A stretch of DNA of 64,000 nt from contig NZ_LXEO01000051.1 of NCBI RefSeq assembly GCF_001654865.1, forward strand, positions 1-64,000, written 5' to 3'. The notes beneath the pieces were generated by a model. It was not told the DNA's origin. It did no database searches and was given only the letters and a program-made list of their open reading frames with translations. Of the stretch, positions 18,623-28,499 are shown in pieces. Source of the DNA: Buttiauxella noackiae ATCC 51607 (GTDB taxonomy: Bacteria > Pseudomonadota > Gammaproteobacteria > Enterobacterales > Enterobacteriaceae). Every line of letters starts with the position of its first letter. The first letter of the stretch is position 1. The translations under genes were made by a program, and so were the position numbers.

Positions 18623-20614
18623 CTAGTGAGCGGTAGATAGATACTGCGCATCAAACTCTTTAAGTGTCATGGCCCTGGAGAAGAGATACCCCTGTGTAAG
18701 CGTCACACCTTCGTTTAATAGCCAGTCACACTGAGCCTGGTTCTCAATCCCTTCGGCTACCAGTTTCAGCCCAAGGGTTTTCGCCATACCGATAATCACG
18801 CCAGCCATCGCACTGTCTTCCGGCAAGCCATCGATAAAGCTCTTGTCGAGTTTCAGGATATCTACCGGTAGCGCTTTCAAATAGTGCAAATGGCGTAGGC
18901 TGGCATAGCCCATCCCAAAGTCATCCAGTGCGATACGCACTCCGGCTTTACGCAGAGGTCGCAAAATGCTAATCGCTTTTTTCGGGTCGTCGATATGGTG
19001 ACTTTCCGTTACTTCCAGAATCAGCATGCCCGGCTGAATGCGGTAACGCGTCAATAACTCTAACAGCGACGAGCCCATTTCTTCGTGCAGCAACTGATGT
19101 GCAGAAACATTCACACACAACGACATCGTGATGCCCTGGCTCTGCCAACCGGCCAGGACGCGGCAAGCTTCTTCAAGAACCCAGTTGCCGATAGTGAACA
19201 TCAGGCCACAATCTTCAATACGCGCAATCAAATCGTCAGGTAACGCCCAGCTCCCATCTGGCTGTTGCATACGCAGCAAAACCTCCGCGCTCACAACTTC
19301 GCGGGTATGCATATTGACCTGTGGTTGCAGCCAGATAGCAAACTGCTGGTTCTCTAAAGCATTCATTAAATCGTGCTCCTGAGTCAGATGGCGTTGAGCC
19401 AGTTCCATCTGTTCAGGGTCAAAGAATTGAATCTGGTTTTTGCCGTGGCGACGGGCAGAAAATGCCGCCGATACCGCGCGACGATACAACTGCTCTGCTG
19501 CCAGGCCGCTGTGATACATCGCAATACCGATGCTGGCCGTAGGCTTAAGAGATATCGATTGAATCGGTAATTTTTCGTTGAGCACCGTGAGGATTTGCTT
19601 TGCCAGCGCCATCGCCTGCCAGGCGTCCTGAACACCATGCGCAATAATGCCGAAGTCATTGCCACTAAGCTGTGCCAGAACCATATTCGGTGAGAGAACA
19701 CTTTTAATTTTTTCGACCAGCGTCAGCAACAGCATTTCGCGCTGCTCTTCATTTAACACGCCAGCTGCATCCTGCAAGGTTTCACTGGCAATCACGATCA
19801 GTGTGCTGTTCTTGCCACTCGCCGTGAGTTGTTCCAGCAACGCCAGGAACAGGGCTTTATTTGGCAGTTCTGTGAGCGTATTTCGGGTGCTCACAGCGCT
19901 CATTTCTTCATGCAAGCGCAGCGACATTTGTTGATTGCGGTTATAACTGCGCACCAGCATCCCAATCTCATCATCATGATGAAGATGCGGCAGTTTGAGC
20001 TGATGACTCGCCGCTTCTTGCGGACTTAAGCTGTCGAGCTCACGAGCGATTTTGCGGATCGGGTGCACAATTAAACGGTTAATCGACCAGCTGATGGCAA
20101 CCGAGAGAATCAGCGCCAGTAGCAAATATGTGGTCAGCAACGTGGAAATCGTACTGATGATGAATTTGTACATCCGCCAGGAATCCGCCTGCAACACCAG
20201 ATAAGCCAACGGCTGCGGATTTGCCGGGCGTTCGAGTGAATACAGTGGTAACGAAATTTGCACCGGGAGCTCAAACAGGCGAGCTATCCACATCGGAATC
20301 GGGCGTTCCGGTGCAAAGCTCTGGCGTAACGCCTGGAACTGATTCGGTAAAACAACATCTGCCCGGCTGATAATCCCGGAGGGTTGTATTTGATTAAGAA
20401 TGAATTCAGCTTGAGGAATATCTGCTTTAAGGATTGCTGCAGACAGCGGAATACGCACCGAATGGGCGATTTTCTCCATCTGGCTTGCTGTGTCGTAGCG
20501 GCTTTGCTGCACAAAGTGGAAAAGCTGTACCACGATAAAAATAAAAATAAACAGTATGGAAACGGCTGACACCATTGCCATTTGTTTAATCGTTAATGAA
20601 CGACTGACTCGCAA
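18623..20614 (-). CDS. pdeK: Membrane GGDEF-EAL protein PdeK (YhjK)
   Basis: About 663 residues. The start is uncertain: a TTG at 20614 has GGAGAG seven bases upstream, while an in-frame TTG five codons earlier has no such site. Domains in order: TM1 ([20 protein letters not shown]), a periplasmic loop of about 110 residues, TM2 ([20 protein letters not shown]), HAMP, a degenerate GGDEF domain (SGNDF instead of GGDEF, so no cyclase activity expected), and an EAL domain with [30 protein letters not shown] and VAEGIE. The catalytic acidic residues are kept, so phosphodiesterase activity is possible. Located next to the cellulose operon. Confidence 0.9.
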   Translation of the reverse strand: MRVSRSLTIKQMAMVSAVSILFIFIFIVVQLFHFVQQSRYDTASQMEKIAHSVRIPLSAAILKADIPQAEFILNQIQPSGIISRADVVLPNQFQALRQSFAPERPIPMWIARLFELPVQISLPLYSLERPANPQPLAYLVLQADSWRMYKFIISTISTLLTTYLLLALILSVAISWSINRLIVHPIRKIARELDSLSPQEAASHQLKLPHLHHDDEIGMLVRSYNRNQQMSLRLHEEMSAVSTRNTLTELPNKALFLALLEQLTASGKNSTLIVIASETLQDAAGVLNEEQREMLLLTLVEKIKSVLSPNMVLAQLSGNDFGIIAHGVQDAWQAMALAKQILTVLNEKLPIQSISLKPTASIGIAMYHSGLAAEQLYRRAVSAAFSARRHGKNQIQFFDPEQMELAQRHLTQEHDLMNALENQQFAIWLQPQVNMHTREVVSAEVLLRMQQPDGSWALPDDLIARIEDCGLMFTIGNWVLEEACRVLAGWQSQGITMSLCVNVSAHQLLHEEMGSSLLELLTRYRIQPGMLILEVTESHHIDDPKKAISILRPLRKAGVRIALDDFGMGYASLRHLHYLKALPVDILKLDKSFIDGLPEDSAMAGVIIGMAKTLGLKLVAEGIENQAQCDWLLNEGVTLTQGYLFSRAMTLKEFDAQYLSTAH

Positions 20615-20730
20615 ACTTACTCTCCGCAATTACCGTGCCGTATAGGCATATTCTTAAGCAGGCTGAGTATACTGCATTGTAGTGATGTTTAGGTGTTGAG
20701 GCTGGCTAATCAGGGAAATCTTCAGGATGT

Positions 20731-20750
20731 ACCCTCTCCTGATGGAGAGG
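20731..20750. repeat. Palindrome downstream of bcsZ
   Basis: CCCTCTCC / GGAGAGGG with a short loop, 30-50 bp past the bcsZ stop. The same hairpin type appears in the dppA-dppB gap at 38440-38461. It probably marks the 3' end of the cellulose operon transcript; no T run is present. Confidence 0.55.
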
Positions 20751-20782
20751 GTTCGGGTGAGGGTACTACGCACTATCAAAAA

Positions 20783-21778
20783 TCACCTCACCGACAGTGA
20801 CACCAGCATCTTCAAGCTCGCGGAATAATAGTCGTCCTGAGCCATAATTTGCGGTTGCTCAACACTTGCCGACTGGAGCATTAAATCGCGCACCGCCAAT
20901 AACCCACCGTTCATCATATATGGCGCCGGATCGCCAGTTGTCACATTCACCCAGGCAGGCGTTTTATCGCGCGCAAAGCGCCCCCACCAGTTTTTGTAAA
21001 CCTGAAGCTCCGGGCTGCTACGGTTAAACCATGATACGTAAAGTGGAACACGAATCGCATCATAGCTAAAGCGCGCAGGCCACTGTTTTGCCGGAACGGT
21101 GCGACCATCAGAATAGAGTGAAACCCAGTCAGAAGGGAGTTGTGGATTACCAAAGTGCATTTTCCCCAACAACTTCTGCCCGTCGCTAATCAAATCTTTC
21201 CACACCATTAAATGGCTGCGGTTAGCAAAGTCCTGCCAGGCCGGAAAAATAAAATAGGAAGGGTTAAGGTTCACGTAGCTGTTGAGATTAAAGCCTTTGG
21301 CTCCGGGCAGCATCACCTGGTAACCCGCAAAACGGACAACGTTATGTGCAATCAGTGCCTTGGTAATCGCATCTGATTGGTTGAGATAATCCTGGTTTTG
21401 CCATTTTGTCCCCGCCTTAAGCAACGCCCATGCGATAAAAGTATCGCCATCGGTGGCGTTATTTTTATCGGTGATCGGCTGTGCCTCGACCGGGTTATAT
21501 CTCCAGTAGAACAGACCATTTTCAGGGTTTTTCAGGGTTTTTCGTGTCCAGTTCCACATCTTATCGAAACTGACTTGATCATCGTTGACCACCGCCATCA
21601 TCATGGCAAAGCCCTGCCCTTCGGTATGGCTAACGCTTTTATTGCCAGTGTCGATGATGCGACCATCAGGCATTAAAAACCGTGATTTGTAGCTATCCCA
21701 TGCATTATCAGCCAGAGCTTGCTGACTAAAGATCAAGGCAAACACTGCCACTATCAGTGTCTTGCATCGCTGCCACAT
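20783..21778 (-). CDS. bcsZ: Periplasmic endoglucanase BcsZ (GH8)
   Basis: 331 residues, signal peptide MWQRCKTLIVAVFALIFSQQALA. Glycoside hydrolase family 8: SHTEGQGFAMMM carries the conserved catalytic glutamate (E53), and FSYDAIRVPLYVSWF carries the aspartate partner. It trims beta-1,4-glucan in the periplasm during cellulose export. GAGGTG before the ATG. It is the last gene of this operon, behind bcsD, whereas in E. coli it sits between bcsB and bcsC. Confidence 0.95.
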   Translation of the reverse strand: MWQRCKTLIVAVFALIFSQQALADNAWDSYKSRFLMPDGRIIDTGNKSVSHTEGQGFAMMMAVVNDDQVSFDKMWNWTRKTLKNPENGLFYWRYNPVEAQPITDKNNATDGDTFIAWALLKAGTKWQNQDYLNQSDAITKALIAHNVVRFAGYQVMLPGAKGFNLNSYVNLNPSYFIFPAWQDFANRSHLMVWKDLISDGQKLLGKMHFGNPQLPSDWVSLYSDGRTVPAKQWPARFSYDAIRVPLYVSWFNRSSPELQVYKNWWGRFARDKTPAWVNVTTGDPAPYMMNGGLLAVRDLMLQSASVEQPQIMAQDDYYSASLKMLVSLSVR

Positions 21779-21787
21779 CGAAGCACC

Positions 21788-22255
21788 TCATCGACTATTT
21801 TGATATCGAAAGTGTACCACTGTTGCCGACCCAGAAGATTCACGCCACAGCGACACATGCGGTTTTCCACCCTGATCACGTAACCAACGGGCGTATACGC
21901 CTTCCAGAACCGCGCTAAACGCGCTATTCCAGGAGGCCTGTTGCGCTTCATCCGCAGGAACAGGTAAAGCCATGTGGCGAATCAACATCGCCGTTTCGCT
22001 GGCTTCGATATCAATATAGCCCCAGTTGAAACGAGCGAGCTGAACATTTATCTGCGTTTCGAGCTCACCCACAGTTCGCGCTAATGCTAACGGGTGGCGT
22101 CCAGCCAACGCATCACCCATTTGTATCAGAAATGGGCGACTTTCTGCTTCACCTGCATTCGCCACCATACTGTCTATCATGATGTGGAGCAGAGAAAACC
22201 AGCCCGATTCGGTCTGCTGATTTTGAAAATACTGCAAAAGCTGCGCGTCATTCAT
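21788..22255 (-). CDS. bcsD: Cellulose synthase subunit BcsD
   Basis: 155 residues, matching the BcsD family in length and motifs (YFQNQQTESGWFSLLHIMID near the start, VEGVYARWL-type ending as LEGVYARWLRDQGG). BcsD forms ring-shaped octamers that guide nascent glucan chains and is diagnostic of type I (Komagataeibacter-like) operons; E. coli lacks it. The start is two bases past the bcsC stop, implying translational coupling. Confidence 0.9.
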   Translation of the reverse strand: MNDAQLLQYFQNQQTESGWFSLLHIMIDSMVANAGEAESRPFLIQMGDALAGRHPLALARTVGELETQINVQLARFNWGYIDIEASETAMLIRHMALPVPADEAQQASWNSAFSAVLEGVYARWLRDQGGKPHVSLWRESSGSATVVHFRYQNSR

Positions 22256-22257
22256 GA

Positions 22258-25200
22258 TTAATTATTCCCCAGCAGGTAACGGAAGTAGAGTTGCGCGGTA
22301 CTTTCGTTGTAATCACCAAAGGTGTCATAGCCGACCTGGCCACCAATCGTCATATCTTTATTAACTTTGTAGTCGGCTGCGGCACGCAAGTTATAACCCA
22401 TACCGTTTTCACTACTACCGCTGTACCACGCCTCTTTGGCAAAACCTCTGGAGACGTAATCTTCCAGCTGTGATTGCATGGCTGAGTCAGTCGGGAAGTA
22501 CGGGCTTTCGTCCTGGCTGTAAGACTGATAACCCAGCGACGCACCAACAGACATATTCCAGTTATCAAATTTCTGAGTGTAATCCACCGGGAAGGAGACG
22601 CTAATATAATCCTGCGGGCTAAAGTAGCCACCTTGCCCATAACTGAAGTAGCTAAGGTTTTTAGAGAAGTCCATGTAAGTCATACTGATACCGGTTTTCA
22701 GCTCGCGGTCATCAGCACGATATGGACGAATATAAACTCCCGCATTTCCGGTGAAGTTGTCATTGCTCGGTACGTTTTCGCCGATGTAGTTATACAACCC
22801 GACACCTGCGTAGAAACCGGCATCACCATCGTCGTAGCTCAACTGCGCGCTACCGCCGTTTTTGGTGACCTGGCCCCATTTTTTGCCGCTGTATTTATCT
22901 TCTACACCGACATAAGAAAGCAAGCTGTCGACTACCGCACGGCGTTCGCCGGTCAAAATCAATTTCAGGTAATCAGTCAGTTGTGGTGACCACTGCACGC
23001 CACCAACAACGGTATTCAAATCCTGACCTAACGGTGTTGAACCGACATCAAGTTTGTACTGCTCACCCGTTAACGCCATGGCGACTTCTACACCCGCAGT
23101 GCTTTGCGAGCCTTGTGAAGGCACCTTGATCTTGTCGATATTTGGCAGTTCCGGCGGCGTGGTGGTTGAGGAGTTATACAAATCCTGGGCAACTTCCCCT
23201 TGAATTAATGCTCCCGTACCAAAACGACGGCTGGATTCATCTGACGAGCTACCGGCATTCAGACTAATTGGCGTAACGTTAAGATCTAAACGCGAATCGC
23301 CAAATGGCACCGTTGACCACTGTAGCGGAGCCTTTATCTCGGTGAGTTTGCTCAGGCCACTTTCGCCATCACGACCACGTACAGATACCGCACCTCGTGC
23401 CCATGTGGCTGTTTTGTCGGTTAACTGCTCCATCATGTTATCCACCTGACGCAACGTGCCTGCCTGAGCTGTTTCTACAGGCAGATCGGTACGCGTAGTG
23501 CCTGGATATGCAGTTTGCGGATTACGTGCCAGTTGAGCGACTTGCCACGGCATCGCTTCGCCATACAGTGAATTTGAAGCCGTTTGCGGGGCGACAGAAG
23601 TTTTCGGGGTAAACGGGTTATCCGCCAACGCCAGGCCACCTAATGTCGGAGCCGTGCCATCACCGACCCCTTGCAGACCAAGCAACTTCCCACGCGCAGT
23701 ACGTAAATAGCTCATCGCCTGTTGGTGGTTACCATCAGCTTCCGCCACACGCGCCAGCAACAGCAAGCGATCCGGTGTTTCATCGTTACGCAAACCAGCT
23801 GCTAGCTGCTTCGCTTTATCCACATCTTTGCTGGCAAGCGCGACATCAATAGCACCCGCTCGCGCATCTTGATCAGGCGTGTCACGGGTCATCAGGTAGT
23901 CGTAAACCACCCCGGCTTCTTTATTCATTTTGCCGGATTGATACAAACGCGCCATCGCAAACATCAGGTCCGTATTTTGCGGGTCACTCTGCATGGCGCG
24001 GATCAATTTGTCGTACGCTGCCGCGTAATTGCCTTGAGTCCGAAGCTGGTCAGCTTCATTGATCACGTAGCCATTGCGAACGCTGGCAAGCTGAGTCGGC
24101 GTGCTACGCGACTGCAATTCCGGGCTGGCAAGAAACGCCTGCGCTTCACGCCCAAGCCCCGCCTGATTCAGCACGGCAATCTGGTCGCCATAATCGCCCG
24201 CATTGCCCTGCACACCCCGGCTCATGTTGCCGCGCACAATCGCCACGGCGGTACTGACATCACCCGTTTGCGCCAGCATTTTTGCCAACTTGCCAGCATC
24301 AGCCGGGCTTTGCGGTGGACGCGTAGCCAGTGCTTTTAAGGTATTAGCCGCAGCGACGTTATCACCCTGGGCCAGATAACGTTCCGCCACAGTCATTTGC
24401 AGGTTGTAGTTCACACGCGACGCAAGTGCGCGCATCTCGCTTGTCTGGCTAGAAGCCGGAATGCGCGACAACAAAGTCTGGGATTGCTGCCAGGCGTTGT
24501 TTTCGCTGGCAAACAAAGCGCCTGCATAGAGTTCAGTATTGGAAGCATTCGGCCGGAAAGAGGGCGCCATCACGTTGCTGGCTTCCGCGCTGTTGCCCTG
24601 TTTTTGTAGCTGGCGTGCTAAATCAAGGCGCAACCATGGGTCAGATGGGTAGCGTGCAACACCCTGCTGCAAAATGGCGATGGCACGTTGTGGATCGCCA
24701 TTTGCCGCCGCCTGCTGTGCCTGGCGTCGCACCGGGTCAGTAGGGTTGCCACCGGAAACTCGCGGCTGCAACTTCGCTTGTAAACTTGCAGGCAAGGTTT
24801 GCAACATGGCCTGCGCTTCAGCGGTTTTATTCTGCTCACGCAGCACGTAGTAAAGGTTTTCACGGGCTGAGCCATTATTTGGCTGCTCGCTCAAAATACC
24901 GCGCAATGTCTGCTCTGCGGCGGCGTAATCTTTATTGTGGCGCTGCACATCGGCGCGGAATAATTTTGCCGCTGTGCCACGTTCACCGCTTTGCTGCGCC
25001 AGAGGTGCGCTGAGTGCCAGCGCCTGGCTGACATTACCCTGTTTGAATGCCGCCTGAGCGCTCGCCAACTGCCCGTAAAACGCCGCGTCCTCAGCCTGCT
25101 GTTTGCGCTCATCCGACTGGTCGCCACCGAGGCTTGCTGCACGGTTTAAGTATTCTGATGCAGCAATGTAATCACCTTTGCGTTGTGCGACGTAACCCAT

Positions 25201-26103
25201 CCCGGCAAGCGCATCGGCATCTTGCGGGTTAGTTTGCAGCACTTGTTCAAACTGGTTTTTTGCCGCATCAGTATTGCCGCTATTGAGTGCGGTAAAGCCT
25301 TCACCTTTCGCTGTACCACCAATGCTTTTACGGTAGTGGTCTTGTACCGCCATATCTTTTGGATGGCGTTGCAGGAAGGTTTGATAATAGGTTTCATCAC
25401 TCGCCGTTGGGCCAAGCCACAACAATGCCTGGCGCAGCGATTTATCAGCGTCTGAGCTGCCGCTCGCCATATTTTGCAGCAGATCGATCCCTTCACGGCG
25501 CGTGCCTTCCTGATAGGTCAGCACTTTACCCAGCGCAATTTTCCCGCCGTTATCCTGCGGGTTTTGCGCGACAAACTGGCGCAACCCCGCCAGAGCTTGC
25601 GGATAGAGTGATTTATCACCCGCCATCGTCAGATAATATTCTGGTGCGAGGCTTGGCGGCGGCTGATCGCCATTAAACAAACTTTGCCAGGTGGCCAGAG
25701 CGGCGGGAATGTTGCCGCTTCGCGCCTGCTGACGCGCTAAATCCAGCTGCCCACGAGGGATTTGCTGAATTTGTTTCGCGTTATCGAGTGCCTGCAAATT
25801 GTTATCTTGCGGTGACACCGCCGCGAGGCGTTCGCGCCACTGGGCAGCACCTTTGATATCCCCGGCCTGCTGCGCCCACAATGCCATCAGGTACATCGCC
25901 TGCGTGTTATTGGCATCAACCATCAGCACTTTTTGCAGCGCTTCTTTTGCCAGCTCGTCATGCGACTTTTCATGCCAGTAATTAGCCTGGTCAAACAGCG
26001 CTTTTAACGCCGGGTTGTTTTCCGCAGCCTGGGCGCCGAACGCCAGGCCGCCAAAGAAGCACAGAGTTAACAAGCGACGGGCGGTTTTGTTTTTATGATT
26101 CAT
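22258..26103 (-). CDS. bcsC: Cellulose export outer-membrane protein BcsC
   Basis: 1281 residues from the ATG at 26103, with AAAGGTGG upstream. Signal peptide (LLTLCFFGGLAFGAQAAENN), then about 19 TPR-like repeats to about residue 900 forming a periplasmic scaffold. A C-terminal 16-strand-type beta barrel (about 930-1281) ends in an aromatic-rich strand (ESTAQLYFRYLLGNN). The barrel exports glucan through the outer membrane, and the TPR part contacts peptidoglycan and BcsB or BcsZ. It follows bcsB by 11 bases and is somewhat longer than E. coli BcsC. Confidence 0.95.
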   Translation of the reverse strand: MNHKNKTARRLLTLCFFGGLAFGAQAAENNPALKALFDQANYWHEKSHDELAKEALQKVLMVDANNTQAMYLMALWAQQAGDIKGAAQWRERLAAVSPQDNNLQALDNAKQIQQIPRGQLDLARQQARSGNIPAALATWQSLFNGDQPPPSLAPEYYLTMAGDKSLYPQALAGLRQFVAQNPQDNGGKIALGKVLTYQEGTRREGIDLLQNMASGSSDADKSLRQALLWLGPTASDETYYQTFLQRHPKDMAVQDHYRKSIGGTAKGEGFTALNSGNTDAAKNQFEQVLQTNPQDADALAGMGYVAQRKGDYIAASEYLNRAASLGGDQSDERKQQAEDAAFYGQLASAQAAFKQGNVSQALALSAPLAQQSGERGTAAKLFRADVQRHNKDYAAAEQTLRGILSEQPNNGSARENLYYVLREQNKTAEAQAMLQTLPASLQAKLQPRVSGGNPTDPVRRQAQQAAANGDPQRAIAILQQGVARYPSDPWLRLDLARQLQKQGNSAEASNVMAPSFRPNASNTELYAGALFASENNAWQQSQTLLSRIPASSQTSEMRALASRVNYNLQMTVAERYLAQGDNVAAANTLKALATRPPQSPADAGKLAKMLAQTGDVSTAVAIVRGNMSRGVQGNAGDYGDQIAVLNQAGLGREAQAFLASPELQSRSTPTQLASVRNGYVINEADQLRTQGNYAAAYDKLIRAMQSDPQNTDLMFAMARLYQSGKMNKEAGVVYDYLMTRDTPDQDARAGAIDVALASKDVDKAKQLAAGLRNDETPDRLLLLARVAEADGNHQQAMSYLRTARGKLLGLQGVGDGTAPTLGGLALADNPFTPKTSVAPQTASNSLYGEAMPWQVAQLARNPQTAYPGTTRTDLPVETAQAGTLRQVDNMMEQLTDKTATWARGAVSVRGRDGESGLSKLTEIKAPLQWSTVPFGDSRLDLNVTPISLNAGSSSDESSRRFGTGALIQGEVAQDLYNSSTTTPPELPNIDKIKVPSQGSQSTAGVEVAMALTGEQYKLDVGSTPLGQDLNTVVGGVQWSPQLTDYLKLILTGERRAVVDSLLSYVGVEDKYSGKKWGQVTKNGGSAQLSYDDGDAGFYAGVGLYNYIGENVPSNDNFTGNAGVYIRPYRADDRELKTGISMTYMDFSKNLSYFSYGQGGYFSPQDYISVSFPVDYTQKFDNWNMSVGASLGYQSYSQDESPYFPTDSAMQSQLEDYVSRGFAKEAWYSGSSENGMGYNLRAAADYKVNKDMTIGGQVGYDTFGDYNESTAQLYFRYLLGNN

Positions 26104-26114
26104 GAGCACCACCT

Positions 26115-28499
26115 TTACTTACCATCATCCTGAGGATTAAGACGTTTATGCGCGCGTTTTTTCAGTAAGGCATACAAGCTCAAGCCAATCACTGTGGCGA
26201 ACAACAAACCTAAAATGGCCAGCAGTGCAGAATGCTGGTTGGCATACCAGACCACCATCATGTACCAGGGCATTTGGCCGCTTGGGAACTGCTGGCCAAC
26301 GCGGAAGCTCCGCACCCCGTTTTCATCGGTAATGATTGAGGCATCACCACGAATTCCGGCGTTAATGCGTGCCGAGGCTAAGTCGGTCTGAAGACGTGAA
26401 AGCTGCTCGTCTGTGCTGCCAATCGCCATCACCACCACGCGGTTTGGGTTCCATTGCGAGCGGAAGCTGACAAACCCGCGCCATGCCTCGTTAGAAGAGA
26501 AGTAACGGTCGGCGGCAATACCGGTCGAACCCCAGTCGCCTTCAAGCCAGCTCTGTACTTTTTGCCAGATTGAACGTTCCCGCACACCGAATGAGTGTTC
26601 GTTGCTGGTAAACGGTGACTGAGCCAGCAGCGTCCGGTTAAAGGTATTTTTGTTGATGGTAGAAACCGCAAGCACATGGCTTTCTTCGAGGCGTTGCAGG
26701 TTGCCACCGGCTGTCGGTACCCCGAACATCACGACGTTATTGTTAAGCGACGTTCCGGTCGCATTGCCTGAACGTGCCGCCATATTCAGGAGTGTGCTGA
26801 TTTCAGCCTCACCTGGGTTTTCTGGCAGCAGCAACACGGTATGCGCGAAGTCAGCAAAGCGTGAGAACGGGAATGATGCACCCACGAAGTAAGAGAGATT
26901 TGGCAACAGCGAGAAGTGGCGAGTTTTGCTCAAATCAATCGATGAATTTTCATCGATACGGCTCTTGATGTTGTTGTTGAGCAGTACGCTACACGGTGCC
27001 GTTTCTTTGGTCTGGATGTTGAAGTACAACGACAACTGGTTGTCGCCGTAAATCAGGTAAGGCTCCAGCGCCAGGTTGTAATCTTCCTGGCGCGCATCGC
27101 CGCCTACTTTGCGCCACAGCGTTTCCAGCGCACCTTGTTTGTTTACCGGCAGGTTATGCAGGAAGGTGCCGTTAAAGGTCAGTGAAAGATAAGAGCGATC
27201 TTCATCAATCCAGGATTCCGTCGGGAAGCGGTAGCCAATCTTCACGGGAATAGTTTCACCATCCCACAAGAACAGATCCGGCGCGGCACGGAAGGCAACA
27301 CTTAACGGCTCATGCCAGATACCCGTTGCCGTCAGGCTTTGGTCTTTGCGCATCAGTTCGGTCAAGCGCACCGGGCGATCGGTCGGTATCCAGCGCGGTG
27401 CGTCATACGCTTTACTAACCGGGATTGTCTGGTTTTCAACCAGGGTGCTTGCAGTTTGCCCAGGGAATTTACCCTGAGTTAAACGCCATGCCGCTGCACG
27501 TAATTGTTGGTCTGAATTACCCACTACCAGCAGCAGTTTATAAACCGGGTTGCCAGGGTTATCGATAATTTGCAGCATCGGTTTTTGCGTTTCTGGCAGC
27601 GTCAGGCCGCCAATTTGCTCACCCGATTTGCCAAACAGAATGCCGTTCTTCTCCGGCAATGTGTCGCGCAATGCGTTAAAGGAGATGCCACGATAATCCG
27701 CCTCAATCCCCAACCAGGAAGCGACTAATGCCGCAGCACTGACTTGCTCCGGTAATGTTTTTGCCGGGAAAGCGAACGTCACAGAAGCCGGGGTCATTTG
27801 CATCGCGTCAAAGAACGGGCGCGGGAAATGGCTGAGGTCTGCGCCAATATTGAGCTGCTGCCCTTCCAGATCCAGGCGCGTGTTCGGCATGATGGTGACC
27901 TGGTATTTTTCAGACAGGTCGCGCAGGCACAGTAAGGCATCGCCATCATTAATTTTGAAGCTGATGTTGTTGCTCGACACCACCATCGCCGCCGGGATTT
28001 CCAACTGGTAGCTGGAGACATCGCTATCGGCAGAACCCAGCGGAACAGTCCCTAGCGGCTGACCATTCATCATCAACTGCAATGTAGTATTTCTTGCCGC
28101 CATTGCCGGAGACACTTTCAGGTTCAGCGCCAATTGCGCGTTGGTAATGACCTGATCCGATGGCAACGTGAAATCAATACCCGCCTGCAACTGGCCGCCG
28201 CTCAGCGTAATACCTCGCGGTTGGCCCATTTGCGCCATGGTAATGCTGCTGACACTCCCCGGAACAAAGACCGATGGTGCCGCCGCAGGAGCCGGAGTTG
28301 GAGCTTGCACAGGATCGGGGACAGGCACCGTTTCTGGTGCTGGCATAGAATCTTGTGGCTCCACGGCTTCTTGCCCCGGAGCCGGTAAATCTACCGGCAG
28401 CAACGACTCCACCGTCGTTGGCTCTTCGGCCATAACAGGCGAAGTCAATACGCTAAATGCGAGCAACAACTGACAAACTGTATAGGTCATCCGTTTCAT
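26115..28499 (-). CDS. bcsB: Cellulose synthase regulatory subunit BcsB
   Basis: 794 residues from the ATG at 28499, which overlaps the bcsA stop as ATGA. A signal peptide ends in SPVMA. It is followed by a Pro/Ala-rich linker at about 35-70, then two carbohydrate-binding/flavodoxin-like repeats in the periplasm. The single C-terminal membrane anchor (HSALLAILGLLFATVIGLSL) docks onto BcsA and is needed for synthase activity. Longer in-frame upstream codons lie inside bcsA and are not used. Confidence 0.95.
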   Translation of the reverse strand: MKRMTYTVCQLLLAFSVLTSPVMAEEPTTVESLLPVDLPAPGQEAVEPQDSMPAPETVPVPDPVQAPTPAPAAAPSVFVPGSVSSITMAQMGQPRGITLSGGQLQAGIDFTLPSDQVITNAQLALNLKVSPAMAARNTTLQLMMNGQPLGTVPLGSADSDVSSYQLEIPAAMVVSSNNISFKINDGDALLCLRDLSEKYQVTIMPNTRLDLEGQQLNIGADLSHFPRPFFDAMQMTPASVTFAFPAKTLPEQVSAAALVASWLGIEADYRGISFNALRDTLPEKNGILFGKSGEQIGGLTLPETQKPMLQIIDNPGNPVYKLLLVVGNSDQQLRAAAWRLTQGKFPGQTASTLVENQTIPVSKAYDAPRWIPTDRPVRLTELMRKDQSLTATGIWHEPLSVAFRAAPDLFLWDGETIPVKIGYRFPTESWIDEDRSYLSLTFNGTFLHNLPVNKQGALETLWRKVGGDARQEDYNLALEPYLIYGDNQLSLYFNIQTKETAPCSVLLNNNIKSRIDENSSIDLSKTRHFSLLPNLSYFVGASFPFSRFADFAHTVLLLPENPGEAEISTLLNMAARSGNATGTSLNNNVVMFGVPTAGGNLQRLEESHVLAVSTINKNTFNRTLLAQSPFTSNEHSFGVRERSIWQKVQSWLEGDWGSTGIAADRYFSSNEAWRGFVSFRSQWNPNRVVVMAIGSTDEQLSRLQTDLASARINAGIRGDASIITDENGVRSFRVGQQFPSGQMPWYMMVVWYANQHSALLAILGLLFATVIGLSLYALLKKRAHKRLNPQDDGK

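Noticed and set aside
20731-20750. Rho-independent terminator of the bcs operon
   Set aside because: The stem is good but no T run follows on the minus strand; listed as a palindrome only.
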